64,000 nt of DNA from Lampropedia hyalina DSM 16112 (GCF_900129055.1 NZ_FQUZ01000007.1:62001-126000), one strand, 5' to 3'. Positions 1-8,732 are shown, counted from the stretch's first letter. Translations and numbers: made by a program. Notes: generated from the sequence alone by a model not told the origin.

Positions 1-333
1 GAGGGCCGCATTGCAGATTGCCAGATCGGTCTGGCATTGCTGCTGCTCGGGCAGTGTGCCGTGCGCGATCAGCACAATGTCGATGCGACCCCCGGAGGCA
101 ATCGCATGGGCCGCATCGCCAATGGCCTGGGGGTCCAGAAAATCGCAGGTGCGCACTTCCACCTCGGATTGGGGGCTGCGCACGCGCAGGTCGTTGGCAA
201 TGCGTTCGAGTTTGCCGCTGTCGCGGCCCAGCAGCACCAGTTGTACCGGTGCGCGCTGCACCCACAGGCGGGCACAGTGTTCGGCCATGGCAGAGCTTGC
301 GCCGACGATGACGATTCTTTGGGGGGAATTCAT
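1..333 (-). CDS. DprE2-like SDR reductase, 3' part cut off by window edge
   Basis: The frame is open from an ATG at 333 to the window edge (111 codons). The N-terminus MNSPQRIVIVGASSAMAEHC has the Rossmann GASSAMA signature of the short-chain dehydrogenases that act as decaprenylphosphoryl-2-keto-ribose reductase (DprE2 in mycobacteria), and RIDIVLIAHGTL fits the SDR NAG-like segment. With DprE1, such an enzyme completes epimerisation of polyprenyl-phosphoryl-ribose to arabinose. It starts 11 bases after the end of the dprE1-like gene, in the same operon. The active-site Ser/Tyr/Lys lie outside the window. The family call rests mainly on its position beside the DprE1-like gene. Confidence 0.8.
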   Translation of the reverse strand, partial: MNSPQRIVIVGASSAMAEHCARLWVQRAPVQLVLLGRDSGKLERIANDLRVRSPQSEVEVRTCDFLDPQAIGDAAHAIASGGRIDIVLIAHGTLPEQQQCQTDLAICNAAL

Positions 334-344
334 GGAAGCTTTCT

Positions 345-1682
345 TCAGTCGATGAGTCTGCGCGAGAGGCTGGAGCCGATGCCGGGGTCGCGCAGGGGCA
401 GAAATTCGGGCAGGCGCGGGTAGCCCGTCTGGAACAGGGCGCGGGACATGCGCGCATCCTTGGCCGGGTAAATGCGACCCCCGGCTTCGCGCACGATGGC
501 ATCCAGCCGCTCCAGCAGGGCCAGGGTCGGGGTATCGTGATTGGGAAAGTCCAGTGCCAGGGTGGTGGCACCGGGCAGTGGAAAGCCCAGCATGCCCAGC
601 GAGGCTTGCGGGCCGAAGGTCTTGAGCACAGCCAGGAAGGAGCCGCTGCCGCTGCGGGCAATCTCCTGCAACATGGCGTGGGTGGCCGCTTGGGCGTGTG
701 CGGCGGGAATGGCACTCTGGTACTGGTAGAAGCCCTTGGGGCCGTACATGCGGTTCCATTCCAGCAGGCCATCGAGCGGGTAGGAGTATTGCTCGTAGTG
801 AACGATGCCGATGTCCGCCCGCGCCTTGCGGGCATTCAGGCGGTAGTACATCTCGTTGAAGGGTTTCAGCGACAGCCCATTGACCAGCGAAAACGGCGGG
901 GTGAAGGGCAACCGGCGTTCCCTGGGGTGGGGCAGTGGCACATCGGGGCGTGCCTGTTGCAGTGGCCGCGCGCGCATGAACAGGCCACGCTGCTGGCTGG
1001 AGAGGCAGTCGATCCAGGATACGGTGTGTTCCCAGTCCTGTTCGGAGTCATGGGCCAGCCGGAAGAATTCGTCCAGCCCGGCATAGGGAACCGTCTGCGC
1101 TTGCAGCCACGGCCCGGCCACGCGCCGCAGGCGAATGGTCGCTTCGGTGATGACCCCCGTCAGCCCCATGCCGCCGACGGTGGCCGCAAACCATTGCGGC
1201 GTGCGCTCCCGGCTGCATTCCAGCACCTGCCCATCGGTGCGCACCAGGGTGAAAGATTGCACATGGTGGCCGAAAGAACCCTGAACGTGGTGGTTCTTGC
1301 CGTGTACGTCATTGGCAATCGCGCCGCCCACGGTGACGATCTGGGTACCGGGCGTGACGGGCAGCATCCAGCCCTGCGGGACGAACACGCGCTGAATGTC
1401 GCGCAGCAGCACACCAGCTTCACAGCGCAGGTCGCCGGTGGCGGCATCGAAGGCCACGAAGCGATTCATCCCGCTGGTCTGCCACAGGGTGCCGTGCGGA
1501 TTGAGGCCCACATCGCCGTAACTGCGCCCCATGCCGAAGGCCAGACCCGGCAGGGAGCTGTGGCCGATGTACCGGGATGCAGTGGCGGGGTCGTCCAGAG
1601 CCACACACTGGTGCGGCATCGCCCACAGGCGGCCCCAGGAGGTGACGCTCTGTACCTGTGCTGCCATGTCACGCTCTTTCAT
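345..1682 (-). CDS. DprE1-like FAD-dependent decaprenylphosphoryl-ribose 2-oxidase
   Basis: A 445-residue FAD-binding-4 (VAO-type) oxidase. LAFGMGRSYGDVGLN near residues 48-62 is the family's flavin-binding segment; VTVGGAIANDVHGKNHH near residue 116 is the conserved glycine-rich FAD loop; the C-terminal YPAKDARMS matches the DprE1 substrate-cap end. In mycobacteria DprE1 oxidises the 2' hydroxyl of decaprenylphosphoryl-ribose, and DprE2 then reduces the ketone to give the arabinofuranose donor DPA. The ATG overlaps the stop of the upstream glycosyltransferase (ATGA), so the two are translationally coupled. Length is close to that of mycobacterial DprE1 (about 460). The family call is firm; the lipid carrier here is inferred. 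Confidence 0.9.
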   Translation of the reverse strand: MKERDMAAQVQSVTSWGRLWAMPHQCVALDDPATASRYIGHSSLPGLAFGMGRSYGDVGLNPHGTLWQTSGMNRFVAFDAATGDLRCEAGVLLRDIQRVFVPQGWMLPVTPGTQIVTVGGAIANDVHGKNHHVQGSFGHHVQSFTLVRTDGQVLECSRERTPQWFAATVGGMGLTGVITEATIRLRRVAGPWLQAQTVPYAGLDEFFRLAHDSEQDWEHTVSWIDCLSSQQRGLFMRARPLQQARPDVPLPHPRERRLPFTPPFSLVNGLSLKPFNEMYYRLNARKARADIGIVHYEQYSYPLDGLLEWNRMYGPKGFYQYQSAIPAAHAQAATHAMLQEIARSGSGSFLAVLKTFGPQASLGMLGFPLPGATTLALDFPNHDTPTLALLERLDAIVREAGGRIYPAKDARMSRALFQTGYPRLPEFLPLRDPGIGSSLSRRLID

Positions 1683-3631
1683 GGTGTATTGGTTCCCAGA
1701 ATGAGATGTCCGATGACATAGGTTGCATCCCCGCCTTCGGCCACGATGCGCAGGCGGTCAGCCACCGGAGTGCCGGCGGGCACTGACAGTCGGTGGCGTG
1801 CCATGCCAGCAGTGTAGGCCGGTTCCATGCGTGCCACGACATGCCATCGGCCAGCCGATTCCACCAGGATGGTATAGCGGTCGTTGTTGTCGAAACTGAC
1901 GTCGATGCTTTGGAACGCCTGTGGCTGCTCCAGCAGCACGTCGAGGCTGTGCTCGAACCGGTGGTTGCCCGGCGCGTTGTGCGGTGTGCCGTCTTCCACG
2001 ATGTGGGTCAGATCGCTCAGGTGCAGTGAATCGCTGGCGGGCAACTGCGGGATGTAGCCATGCACATATTCATGGAAATCCGGCTGCTTTCTGGCGGAAG
2101 TGTGGATGTTCCAGATTTCCCGCAGGCGTGACATGTCGTTCAGCGGCGCGCGGGTGATGGTGCGGATGGGTTCGTAGAAATCCCGCATGGCAGGCTCGTC
2201 GAGCAGGTTCTGGTTGGCCTGAATGCTCTGCATATACCCCGTGGGAACCTGCCGATTGAAATGGCCGATGCGCCAATGGGGATTGAACTGGGCGGGAATG
2301 CGCGACAGCAGAGGGTCTGACAGGGCACAGATGTCGATGAAATGCGTGCCCGGCTCGCGGATGCCGCTGAAGCCCAGTCCACCGCAGATCAGCTTGACTT
2401 CCTGGGGTGTAGCCGGGCGTTCGTGGCTTTGGGGATAGTGGCGGGTCATTTCCGTCAGGGCGGCAAAGTTTTTCTGGAATCCCAGCAGTCCATACAGGTG
2501 GTAGTAGTGGCCGCGTTCGTCGGTAATGCCGTTGGCATCGATGCCGCCATTGGAATAATCTGAATTGCTTCGCAACGTGGATTGCTCCACGCCCAGCAGC
2601 CCCAGCCCCAGAATGGCCGCGAGCAGGCCAGCGGTTTGCGCCTGGGTGAGGCGGCACTGAATCAGAATCATCAGGGCTGCGAAAAAGGGCACGGTGAGAA
2701 AGCGGCCTTCCATGAAGTCGCCCCCAATGCTGGCCACATAGAACAGGTAGAGCACGATGCCCAGTGCCAGCAACTTTCTGTCGAGCGATTGCCACAGGCC
2801 AATGCACACGCCGCAGAAGATGACGAACAGCGTCAGCGGATCCCGGTCGAGGCTGTGGAGCAGATAGGTGATGCCCTGCGCAAAGCGTTCATCCAGGGCA
2901 ATGCCAGCGCCCAGCTTGGCATACGCGGTATTGGGGAATGGAAAGCCGTAGTAATACATGGAGAACAGCGTCCAGACCACGACTGGCATGCCCCCGGCCA
3001 CCACGGCCAGCCAGAATGGCCTGCCTGCCCACAGGTGGCGCAGCAGCAGGGCCGTGCCCAGCGGAGCCAACATCACCAGCAGGTCAGGGCGGTTCAGGTA
3101 GAGCAGCGAGCAGCCAGTGAAGAACATGGCGGCATGGCGGAAATCGGGCTGCTGCCAGGACCGCAGGAAGAACAGGTAGCACGCCAACACCAGCAGGTGG
3201 GAGAGTGGGTTCTCCAGCCCGGAGGTGGAGTAATCGATGAACGCCCGCGAGAGAATCAGGCAGGCGGCGGCCACTGCCACTGCACCTGCGCTGGCATTCA
3301 GACGGGTCAGCAACGCCCATGCGGCTGCCAGCGACACACCGATGGACAGCACGAATGTGGCCACGAACACATTCTTGAAAACCAGCGCGCACAGCGACAG
3401 CAGCAGGAACCAGACGGGGTGCGTGTAGGCCTGAACCCGCTCATCCATGTTGAAGCGCGCACCGTGCCCGTGCAGGAAGTTCAGCACCGTGCGCAGTGTG
3501 ATGGCGGCATCGTCCGAAATCCAGGCGGTGCGCAGTACCACCAGAAGATAAACCCCGAGGGCCACGAGCAGCAGCAGGTATTTCTCCGGATGGGCCTTGC
3601 TGGCCCGGCCGTCATTTCTGTCGGAAAACAT
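1679..3631 (-). CDS. GT-C membrane glycosyltransferase, AftB/TfpW-like (probable arabinofuranosyltransferase)
   Basis: A 650-residue polytopic protein. The first loop has WISDDAAITLRTVLNF followed by ERVQAYTHPVWF, which matches the DDA(F)I..R...N / ERVQAYTHP(L)W pattern I associate with mycobacterial AftB and relatives that transfer arabinofuranose from a polyprenyl-phosphate donor. About ten hydrophobic segments fill residues 18-340, then a soluble domain of about 300 residues follows, probably periplasmic. Size and layout also resemble TfpW, which arabinosylates type IV pilin in some Pseudomonas aeruginosa. It overlaps gtrA by 20 bases and dprE1 by 4. The acceptor is unknown; pilin or cell-surface glycan are the obvious candidates. 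Confidence 0.75.
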   Translation of the reverse strand: MFSDRNDGRASKAHPEKYLLLLVALGVYLLVVLRTAWISDDAAITLRTVLNFLHGHGARFNMDERVQAYTHPVWFLLLSLCALVFKNVFVATFVLSIGVSLAAAWALLTRLNASAGAVAVAAACLILSRAFIDYSTSGLENPLSHLLVLACYLFFLRSWQQPDFRHAAMFFTGCSLLYLNRPDLLVMLAPLGTALLLRHLWAGRPFWLAVVAGGMPVVVWTLFSMYYYGFPFPNTAYAKLGAGIALDERFAQGITYLLHSLDRDPLTLFVIFCGVCIGLWQSLDRKLLALGIVLYLFYVASIGGDFMEGRFLTVPFFAALMILIQCRLTQAQTAGLLAAILGLGLLGVEQSTLRSNSDYSNGGIDANGITDERGHYYHLYGLLGFQKNFAALTEMTRHYPQSHERPATPQEVKLICGGLGFSGIREPGTHFIDICALSDPLLSRIPAQFNPHWRIGHFNRQVPTGYMQSIQANQNLLDEPAMRDFYEPIRTITRAPLNDMSRLREIWNIHTSARKQPDFHEYVHGYIPQLPASDSLHLSDLTHIVEDGTPHNAPGNHRFEHSLDVLLEQPQAFQSIDVSFDNNDRYTILVESAGRWHVVARMEPAYTAGMARHRLSVPAGTPVADRLRIVAEGGDATYVIGHLILGTNTP

Positions 3632-4007
3632 ACTTCTTGTCGAGGTGGTACTTGATCCAGTAGCCGATCGCCAGACCGATCACGCCGCCCAGATAGCGCA
3701 TTTCCTTGCTCTCGAATGCCAGATGAAAGCCCCACTCGAAGCCCCAGAAGATGGCTGTGGTGAGCAGGCCCATGATGGTGTAGAGCACGAAGGTCTGGCC
3801 ATCGTGGGCGGCATTGTGGGCGCGGAAGTGGAAGATGTAGCGTTTGTCCAGCAGGTACTTGACCACCAGACCCACTGCTGTGCCCACCAGTATGGACAGC
3901 GGCACGGCGTAGGGGCCGCTGTACAGGCGCAGCAGCCCATCCTGCGCGCCGATATTCGTGACCGTGGCAATCAGTGCGAGAATCGCATAGGTAATGGCGA
4001 GCTTCAT
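3612..4007 (-). CDS. GtrA-family membrane protein
   Basis: 131 residues with four hydrophobic segments, and the typical GtrA repeats VKYLLDKRYIFHF and IKYHLDKKYVFRQ. GtrA proteins are small membrane proteins linked to handling of polyprenyl-linked sugars; mycobacterial Rv3789, beside dprE1, is the closest functional parallel and was proposed to flip DPA or recruit arabinosyltransferases. The ATG at 4007 was chosen because the protein then begins MKLAITYAILALIATV, a normal first transmembrane helix; upstream in-frame codons encode a non-membrane sequence antisense to the divergent gene. It is first in the leftward operon. Confidence 0.85.
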   Translation of the reverse strand: MKLAITYAILALIATVTNIGAQDGLLRLYSGPYAVPLSILVGTAVGLVVKYLLDKRYIFHFRAHNAAHDGQTFVLYTIMGLLTTAIFWGFEWGFHLAFESKEMRYLGGVIGLAIGYWIKYHLDKKYVFRQK

Positions 4008-4065
4008 CTCTTGAAGGCGATGCCGCGCACTGGACAGAACTGCAAAGCACCAAAGGAATAAAAGA
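4008..4065. promoter_or_regulatory. Divergent promoter region of the two DPA half-operons
   Basis: Fifty-eight bases separate the leftward gtrA start from the rightward ubiA-like start, so both promoters must lie here or within the neighbouring genes. AAAGGAATAAAAG just before 4066 supplies a ribosome binding site for the rightward gene. No convincing -35/-10 pair was seen by eye. Confidence 0.45.
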
Positions 4066-4947
4066 ATGGATGATACCCGCAACCGCACGGTTGCCACGCA
4101 AACGAGAGGGATGCTCCAGCTGATGCGTCCCCGGCAATGGGTGAAGAATGGTTTTGTGTTGGCTCCGCTGGTGTTTTCCGGCCTGTTTCTGGATGCGCAA
4201 TCCATTGGCAATGCCCTGCTGGCCATGGTGCTGTTCTGCGTGGCATCCTCGGCCACCTACATCGTCAATGACCTCAAGGACATCGAGGCCGACCGCCGCC
4301 ACCCGAAAAAGTCCCGCAGCAGGCCGCTGGCATCCGGCGCGGTGAGCGTGCCGGTGGCCTTGGCGGGGCTGGTGGTGTTGTACGCCATCCTGATTGTGGG
4401 CTGGTTCCACATGCCGCAGGTGGTGATTGTCATCCTGGGCTACCTGCTGATGAACCTGGCCTACACCTTCGTGCTCAAGCACCAGCCGGTACTCGATATC
4501 TTCACGATTGCGATTGGCTTTGTATTGCGCGTCTATGCCGGTGCCATGGCCCTGACCATGCCGGTCTCGGGTTGGATGTTCATCACCACGCTGTGTCTCG
4601 CGCTGTATCTGGCCGCCGTCAAGCGTCGCCAGGAACTGGTCTCCAGCGGTTCGGATGGACGCAAGGTGCTGGAGCGTTATTCGGTGTCGCTGGTGGATCG
4701 CTATGCCGAGATGTCGGCCACCGGCGCGCTGGTGTTCTACAGCATGTTCGTCATGGAGGCGCGGCCCGAGCTGGTGCTGACCGTGCCGCTGGTGCTGTTT
4801 GGCCTGTTTCGCTACTGGTATGTGGTGGAAAAGCTCGATGGCGGCGAGTCTCCCACCGATGTACTGCTGTCCGATTGGCAATTGCTGCTGACCGTGCTGC
4901 TGTGGGTGCTGGCCTGTGCCTGGGCGATTGTCTCGACAATGGCGTGA
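4066..4947 (+). CDS. UbiA-family decaprenyl-phosphate phosphoribosyltransferase (DPPR synthase)
   Basis: 293 residues, polytopic. RPRQWVKNGFVLAPLVFSG near residues 23-41 and NDLKDIEADRRHPKKSRSRP near residues 69-88 are characteristic of the Rv3806c branch of the UbiA superfamily; NDLKDIEAD is the Mg-binding aspartate motif. The enzyme condenses PRPP with polyprenyl phosphate to give polyprenylphosphoryl-5-phosphoribose, the first committed step of DPA synthesis. In mycobacteria Rv3806c is followed by the PAP2-type phosphatase gene Rv3807c, and here it is followed by a PAP2-like DUF212 gene. Family assignment is strong; carrier length is unknown. Confidence 0.9.
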   Translation: MDDTRNRTVATQTRGMLQLMRPRQWVKNGFVLAPLVFSGLFLDAQSIGNALLAMVLFCVASSATYIVNDLKDIEADRRHPKKSRSRPLASGAVSVPVALAGLVVLYAILIVGWFHMPQVVIVILGYLLMNLAYTFVLKHQPVLDIFTIAIGFVLRVYAGAMALTMPVSGWMFITTLCLALYLAAVKRRQELVSSGSDGRKVLERYSVSLVDRYAEMSATGALVFYSMFVMEARPELVLTVPLVLFGLFRYWYVVEKLDGGESPTDVLLSDWQLLLTVLLWVLACAWAIVSTMA

Positions 4948-4979
4948 AGCCAAGCAGCACAAATAGCAGAAAGCAGATC

Positions 4980-5411
4980 ATGGATTTATCCTACGCCATC
5001 ACTCCATTCGCGGCCTGGCTGGTTGCCGGCATCAGCAAGTTCGCCATCAACAGCCTCAAGGCGGGAAAACCAGCCTTCGGGCTGATTGGCTATGGTGGCA
5101 TGCCCAGCAACCACAGTGCCATTGTCAGCAGCATGGCGGCCTTGATTGCCCTGCGCGAGGGCATCGATCACCCGGCCTTTGGCGTGGCCCTGACACTGGC
5201 GTTCATCGTCATGCTCGATGCCAACAGCCTGCGCCGCCAGGTGGGCAAACATGCCGAAGCGATCAACCGCTTGCAAACCCATACAGTCAGTGCGGGCCAG
5301 TCCACCGCCCAGCCGCTGCGCGAACGCATGGGACATAGCCGCTGGGAGATTCTCGCGGGTGTGGGTGTGGGGGTGCTGGTGGCCTGGGTGGTGCATGCCG
5401 TGACAGGCTGA
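4980..5411 (+). CDS. DUF212 / divergent PAP2-family membrane protein, probable DPPR phosphatase
   Basis: 143 residues with about four hydrophobic helices and the signature GGMPSNHSAIVSSMAAL, a variant of the PAP2 SxNH phosphatase motif, plus DANSLRRQVGKHAEAIN. DUF212 proteins are short relatives of PAP2 phosphatases. It lies 32 bases after the phosphoribosyltransferase gene. In mycobacteria the equivalent position holds Rv3807c, proposed to remove the 5-phosphate from decaprenylphosphoryl-phosphoribose before DprE1/DprE2 act. I infer that role here from position; phosphatase activity is not proven for DUF212 in general. The start at 4980 places the N-terminus at MDLSYAITPF. Confidence 0.8.
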   Translation: MDLSYAITPFAAWLVAGISKFAINSLKAGKPAFGLIGYGGMPSNHSAIVSSMAALIALREGIDHPAFGVALTLAFIVMLDANSLRRQVGKHAEAINRLQTHTVSAGQSTAQPLRERMGHSRWEILAGVGVGVLVAWVVHAVTG

Positions 5412-5420
5412 CGGTTCGGT

Positions 5421-5852
5421 TCAGTATGTCCCAGTCGCCCGGAAACGCCTGCGCAGCCAGGCGATGGGCGGGCCGACCAGGGGCAGCTTCTGGAACAGTT
5501 CTTCGGCAGCATCCCAGTAGTCGCGGTGGCAGCAGACGCGGCCATCGGCGGCAAAACCGAAGCGGGTTGCGCCTTCGATGCAGTAGTCGTGGCCACGCAG
5601 ACCGAAATGAAACCGCCAGGTGACGAAGGCTGTGGCCCCGGCCAGTTGCTGTTCGGTGATGACGAAACGCGGCTGCTCGCTGGCGGCGAACATGTGAGCG
5701 AAGATGGCGCGAATGGCCGCCTGCCCCTGCACGTCGTGGAACGGGTCTCTGAACCGGGCATCGGGGGTGTAGCACTGCACCAGGGCATCCAGGTTCGTGG
5801 GTGCGAGGGTGGCATAACAGGCCAGCAGTTCGGGCAGTCGCGGAGCAGTCAT
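5421..5852 (-). CDS. SnoaL-like / nuclear transport factor 2-family protein
   Basis: 143 residues of NTF2-like cone fold. Visible signs are LPELLACYATLAPTNLDALV, YTPDARFRDPFHDVQG, and the GRVCCHRDYWDAAEEL end that is common in SnoaL-like proteins. It is the last gene of the leftward lipid-modification operon, 20 bases after the SDR gene. Similar proteins recur with DUF1365, cyclopropane synthase and FAD amine oxidase genes in proteobacteria, but their chemistry is not established. It converges on the DUF212 gene with only 9 bases between the stops. Confidence 0.8.
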   Translation of the reverse strand: MTAPRLPELLACYATLAPTNLDALVQCYTPDARFRDPFHDVQGQAAIRAIFAHMFAASEQPRFVITEQQLAGATAFVTWRFHFGLRGHDYCIEGATRFGFAADGRVCCHRDYWDAAEELFQKLPLVGPPIAWLRRRFRATGTY

Positions 5853-5872
5853 GGTGCGAAGGAAGTCGGGGT

Positions 5873-6655
5873 TCAGGGTTTCAGGGCACGGGCCAGAATG
5901 GCGAAACGCCAGCGATAGGGCAGGTATTGCAGCAAGCGCAACCAGCCGGTGAAGCGACGCGGAAAGCTGATTTCAAACCTGCCACGCGCCATGCCGGCCA
6001 GAATGGCCTGTGCAGCCTGTTGCGGGGTTTGCAGGGCGGGCATGGCAAAGGTGTTGCGTGCCGTCAGGCGGGTGCGCACAAAGCCGGGATTGACCAGGTA
6101 TACGCCCAGTCCGCGTGGGCGCAGTTCGCAGTACAGCAGTTCCGCCAGATTGATGAGCGCGGCCTTGCTGGGGCCGTACACGGTGGCACCGGGCAGCCCC
6201 AGGTAGCCTGCCACGCTCGCCAGAATCACCAGCCCACCATGCCCCTGTTGCAGCAGGCTGGGCAACACCTGTTGCAGGCCATAGTAGATGCTGGCGACAT
6301 TGGTCTCCAGGGTCTGGCGGGTCTGGTGCGGCTCCAGCTCCCAACTGCGTTCGGGGCGGTAGCTGGCGGCACAGAAGATCACGCAGTCCGCTGCGCCTTT
6401 CCAGTGCCGCAGCAACTGCTCGTGGCAGTCCTGCCAGGCAGCGGGGTCGGTGGCTTCCAGCGGCAGCACCAGGGCTTGCGGGTGCGAGCCTGCGCTGGCC
6501 TGCAAGCCGGCACGGGAGCGGGCACTCAATGCCACCTGTGCTCCCTGCTCCAGCAGCGCCTGTGCCAGTGCCGCGCCGATGCCGCTGGACGCGCCGATGA
6601 TCCAGACCTTGCGGCCTGCCCAGTGGGAGATGCGGGGGTTGAGTGGTTGGAACAT
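5873..6655 (-). CDS. SDR-family NAD(P)-dependent oxidoreductase
   Basis: 260 residues. The cofactor motif WIIGASSGIGAALAQALLEQ (TGxxxGIG type) lies near residues 18-37, and YGPSKAALINLAELL holds the catalytic YxxxK near residue 158, preceded by the active-site Ser in VILASVAGYLG. GxVYLVNPGFVRTRLT closes the cofactor site. The substrate cannot be read from sequence; the operon context (fatty-acyl methyltransferase, FAD oxidase) suggests a lipid-derived alcohol or ketone. It starts 24 bases after the MFS gene ends. Confidence 0.85.
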   Translation of the reverse strand: MFQPLNPRISHWAGRKVWIIGASSGIGAALAQALLEQGAQVALSARSRAGLQASAGSHPQALVLPLEATDPAAWQDCHEQLLRHWKGAADCVIFCAASYRPERSWELEPHQTRQTLETNVASIYYGLQQVLPSLLQQGHGGLVILASVAGYLGLPGATVYGPSKAALINLAELLYCELRPRGLGVYLVNPGFVRTRLTARNTFAMPALQTPQQAAQAILAGMARGRFEISFPRRFTGWLRLLQYLPYRWRFAILARALKP

Positions 6656-6679
6656 GGCAGGTCTTTCAGGGCGTGGGGC

Positions 6680-8047
6680 TTAGAGGGGCTGTTGATCGTG
6701 TTTTTCCTGTAGGGCCAGCGGATGCAGGCTCCACAGTGCCCACAGCTTGCAGGCACAGGGCAGGCCGGCATACAGCCAGCCCAGCCACAGGGTGCGGCTT
6801 TCCGTGTCGTTGCCGGGCTGGTAGCCCAGTGCGGCCAGCAGCGGCAGCGCGAGTGCAGAACTGGCCAATGCCAGCTTGCCCAGCAGGTGGCTGAGGCCGT
6901 AGTAACTGCCAGGCTGGGCATGGGCCGGAATGCGGCGTGCCAACAGTACCGGCGGCAGCACCAGATCGGCCCCCAGCGACCAGCCGGTGAGCAGGCACAC
7001 CAGGGCGAAGACCCAGGCCGTGTCTGGCCCCAGCCATGGGGTGATGGCAAACCCCAGCACTGCCATCCGCATGCCGCTCTGCCATGCCCGCACCATGCCG
7101 TGCCGCCGTGCGAGTCGGTTCCACCAGGGCAGGCTGGCGGCTGCCGCCAGGAAGTACATGGCCAGAAATGCGCCCGCCCAGCCCGCAGCCTGAAGCCGGT
7201 CTTCAATGAAGAACAGCACCAGCGTGGCGGGCAACGCCGCCGACAGCGCGTTGAGAAAGTACGGCAGCAGCATGTGCCGGAACGGGGCATGGCTCCAGGC
7301 ACGCCGCCAGCCCGTATTGCGGGCCTGCGCCATGGAATGCCACGGCGGTGCATGGCGCAGCAACAGCCACAGGCCCAGGCCCAGCAACAGCGCGAACAGC
7401 AGGGCATAGCCCGGCAAGGCCCATGCCTGGGTGTGCTGTTGCACCAGCCACACGCCCAGGGTGCTGGCGCAGACGACTCCCGCCAGGCCCAGCCCTTCGC
7501 GCCAGGCGGCGGCGCGCTGTTGCAGTGCGCGGGCGGCTGCGGTGGCCAGGGATGCCTGTGGCTGTGACCAGCCTTCGGCATCTGGCGCGTGAGGCGACGC
7601 CAGAGAGGCCGTGTCAGGGCCAGGGCCAAGGCGTGCGCCCCAGCACAGGTGGGCAATGTGCAGCACGCTGTGGGCCGTGCAGGCCAGTATCAGCATCGCA
7701 CCCAGCCAGAGTGCCAGCCCGCCGGTGGGCAGTGCAGGGGGCAGCCACAGGCCGGCAAACGAGACGGCCAGCAGGGTGGCGGCCAGCCACAGTGCGACGG
7801 GCAGTTGCCGCCTTTGCGCCCAGGTGCCGATCCAGCGACCCAGCCACGGGTCTTGCACGGTGTCCACCAGTCGGGCCAGAAACAGCACCGCACCGGTCAG
7901 TGCAAGCGGCAGGCCCAGCGAACCGCTGTAGTGGCTGGGTGCTTGCAGGTACACCGGCATGGCCGCCATTGCCAATGGCCAGCCCAGCAGCCCATAGGCT
8001 GCCATGTGCCTGCCCTGTACTGCCAGGGAAGGGGGCGCGGCAGTCAT
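6680..8047 (-). CDS. MFS_2 (glycoside-pentoside-hexuronide/melibiose-type) transporter
   Basis: 455 residues with about twelve hydrophobic segments. The early signature LARLVDTVQDPWLGRWIG (ARxxDxxxDPxxG) is the diagnostic loop of the MFS/sugar carrier MFS_2 group. The ATG at 8047 overlaps the stop of the chalcone-isomerase-like gene (ATGA). Members found in DUF1365/cyclopropane synthase clusters have no proven substrate, and a sugar is not implied. The middle has a long loop of low hydrophobicity near residues 190-240. Confidence 0.8.
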   Translation of the reverse strand: MTAAPPSLAVQGRHMAAYGLLGWPLAMAAMPVYLQAPSHYSGSLGLPLALTGAVLFLARLVDTVQDPWLGRWIGTWAQRRQLPVALWLAATLLAVSFAGLWLPPALPTGGLALWLGAMLILACTAHSVLHIAHLCWGARLGPGPDTASLASPHAPDAEGWSQPQASLATAAARALQQRAAAWREGLGLAGVVCASTLGVWLVQQHTQAWALPGYALLFALLLGLGLWLLLRHAPPWHSMAQARNTGWRRAWSHAPFRHMLLPYFLNALSAALPATLVLFFIEDRLQAAGWAGAFLAMYFLAAAASLPWWNRLARRHGMVRAWQSGMRMAVLGFAITPWLGPDTAWVFALVCLLTGWSLGADLVLPPVLLARRIPAHAQPGSYYGLSHLLGKLALASSALALPLLAALGYQPGNDTESRTLWLGWLYAGLPCACKLWALWSLHPLALQEKHDQQPL

Positions 8048-8628
8048 GCCACCAGTCCCAGCAACTGGCGGCGCAGTGCCGCATCGCGGGTGCGCGAGTG
8101 CAGCCAGATGGCGAAGAAAGCCTGCGCAAAGTGGGCATCGGGGATGTCGGCCAGGTGGCGGTGCCGGCTGTAGAAACGGCAGCCCTGACCGGGCAGGTGC
8201 AGGCCACAGAGCTGGTCGCCCGGCTGCACATCCTGCCAGGCCTGTTGCATGGCCGCTTGCCAGGCCAGTCGCTGGCTGGCAGTGGAGGGCGGCTCGCCAA
8301 TGCGGGCGATTTCCTCCAGGCTGGCATCGACGAACTGATCGCGCCGAATGCGCCGGTGGTAGTCCAGGGCCAGCACGAAGCGATGATCTTGCCACGGGGC
8401 AGTGGTCATGGCCGGGCTGTGCTTGGGCCAGTCTGCATCCACCCACAACCGCGCGGTGTAGAGGCGCAGCCCCAGCCAGCGAAAATCTCCCTGCCCCAGC
8501 AGGCGGGCATGGGGCAGGGCCTCGTGCCAGGCAGGAGCGACCTGGGCCGGGCCATTGGCGAGTGCGGGCAGTGCCGCATGCCACAGAGGCAGGGACGAGA
8601 GCGAGAGCAGCAGGGTGCGGCGTTGCAT
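8044..8628 (-). CDS. Exported chalcone-isomerase-like protein
   Basis: 194 residues. MQRRTLLLSLSSLPLWHAAL then PALANG is a Sec signal peptide with cleavage after ALA near residue 24. The body has WLGLRLYTARLWVDADW and FVLALDYHRRIRRDQFVDAS, as in the bacterial chalcone-isomerase-like (Chalcone_3) family of periplasmic proteins. A lower start was chosen because upstream in-frame codons precede the signal peptide and lack membrane character. It lies 104 bases after the cyclopropane synthase gene and overlaps the MFS gene by 4. The family fold binds fatty acids in plants; a lipid-related role is an inference here. Confidence 0.75.
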   Translation of the reverse strand: MQRRTLLLSLSSLPLWHAALPALANGPAQVAPAWHEALPHARLLGQGDFRWLGLRLYTARLWVDADWPKHSPAMTTAPWQDHRFVLALDYHRRIRRDQFVDASLEEIARIGEPPSTASQRLAWQAAMQQAWQDVQPGDQLCGLHLPGQGCRFYSRHRHLADIPDAHFAQAFFAIWLHSRTRDAALRRQLLGLVA

Positions 8629-8732
8629 GGGCGGGTCTCCAGGGAGTGGGGGAGCGCGTTCACAATCTCTGTGCGTATCCGCTGGGCGGAAACTATCAGG
8701 CCGTGGCAGTACCAGTGGTGCAGGCCGCCCTG

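Noticed and set aside
3481-4962. Long minus-strand frame spanning gtrA and ubiA regions
   Set aside because: Gln/His-rich, low complexity, overlaps three supported genes in other frames.
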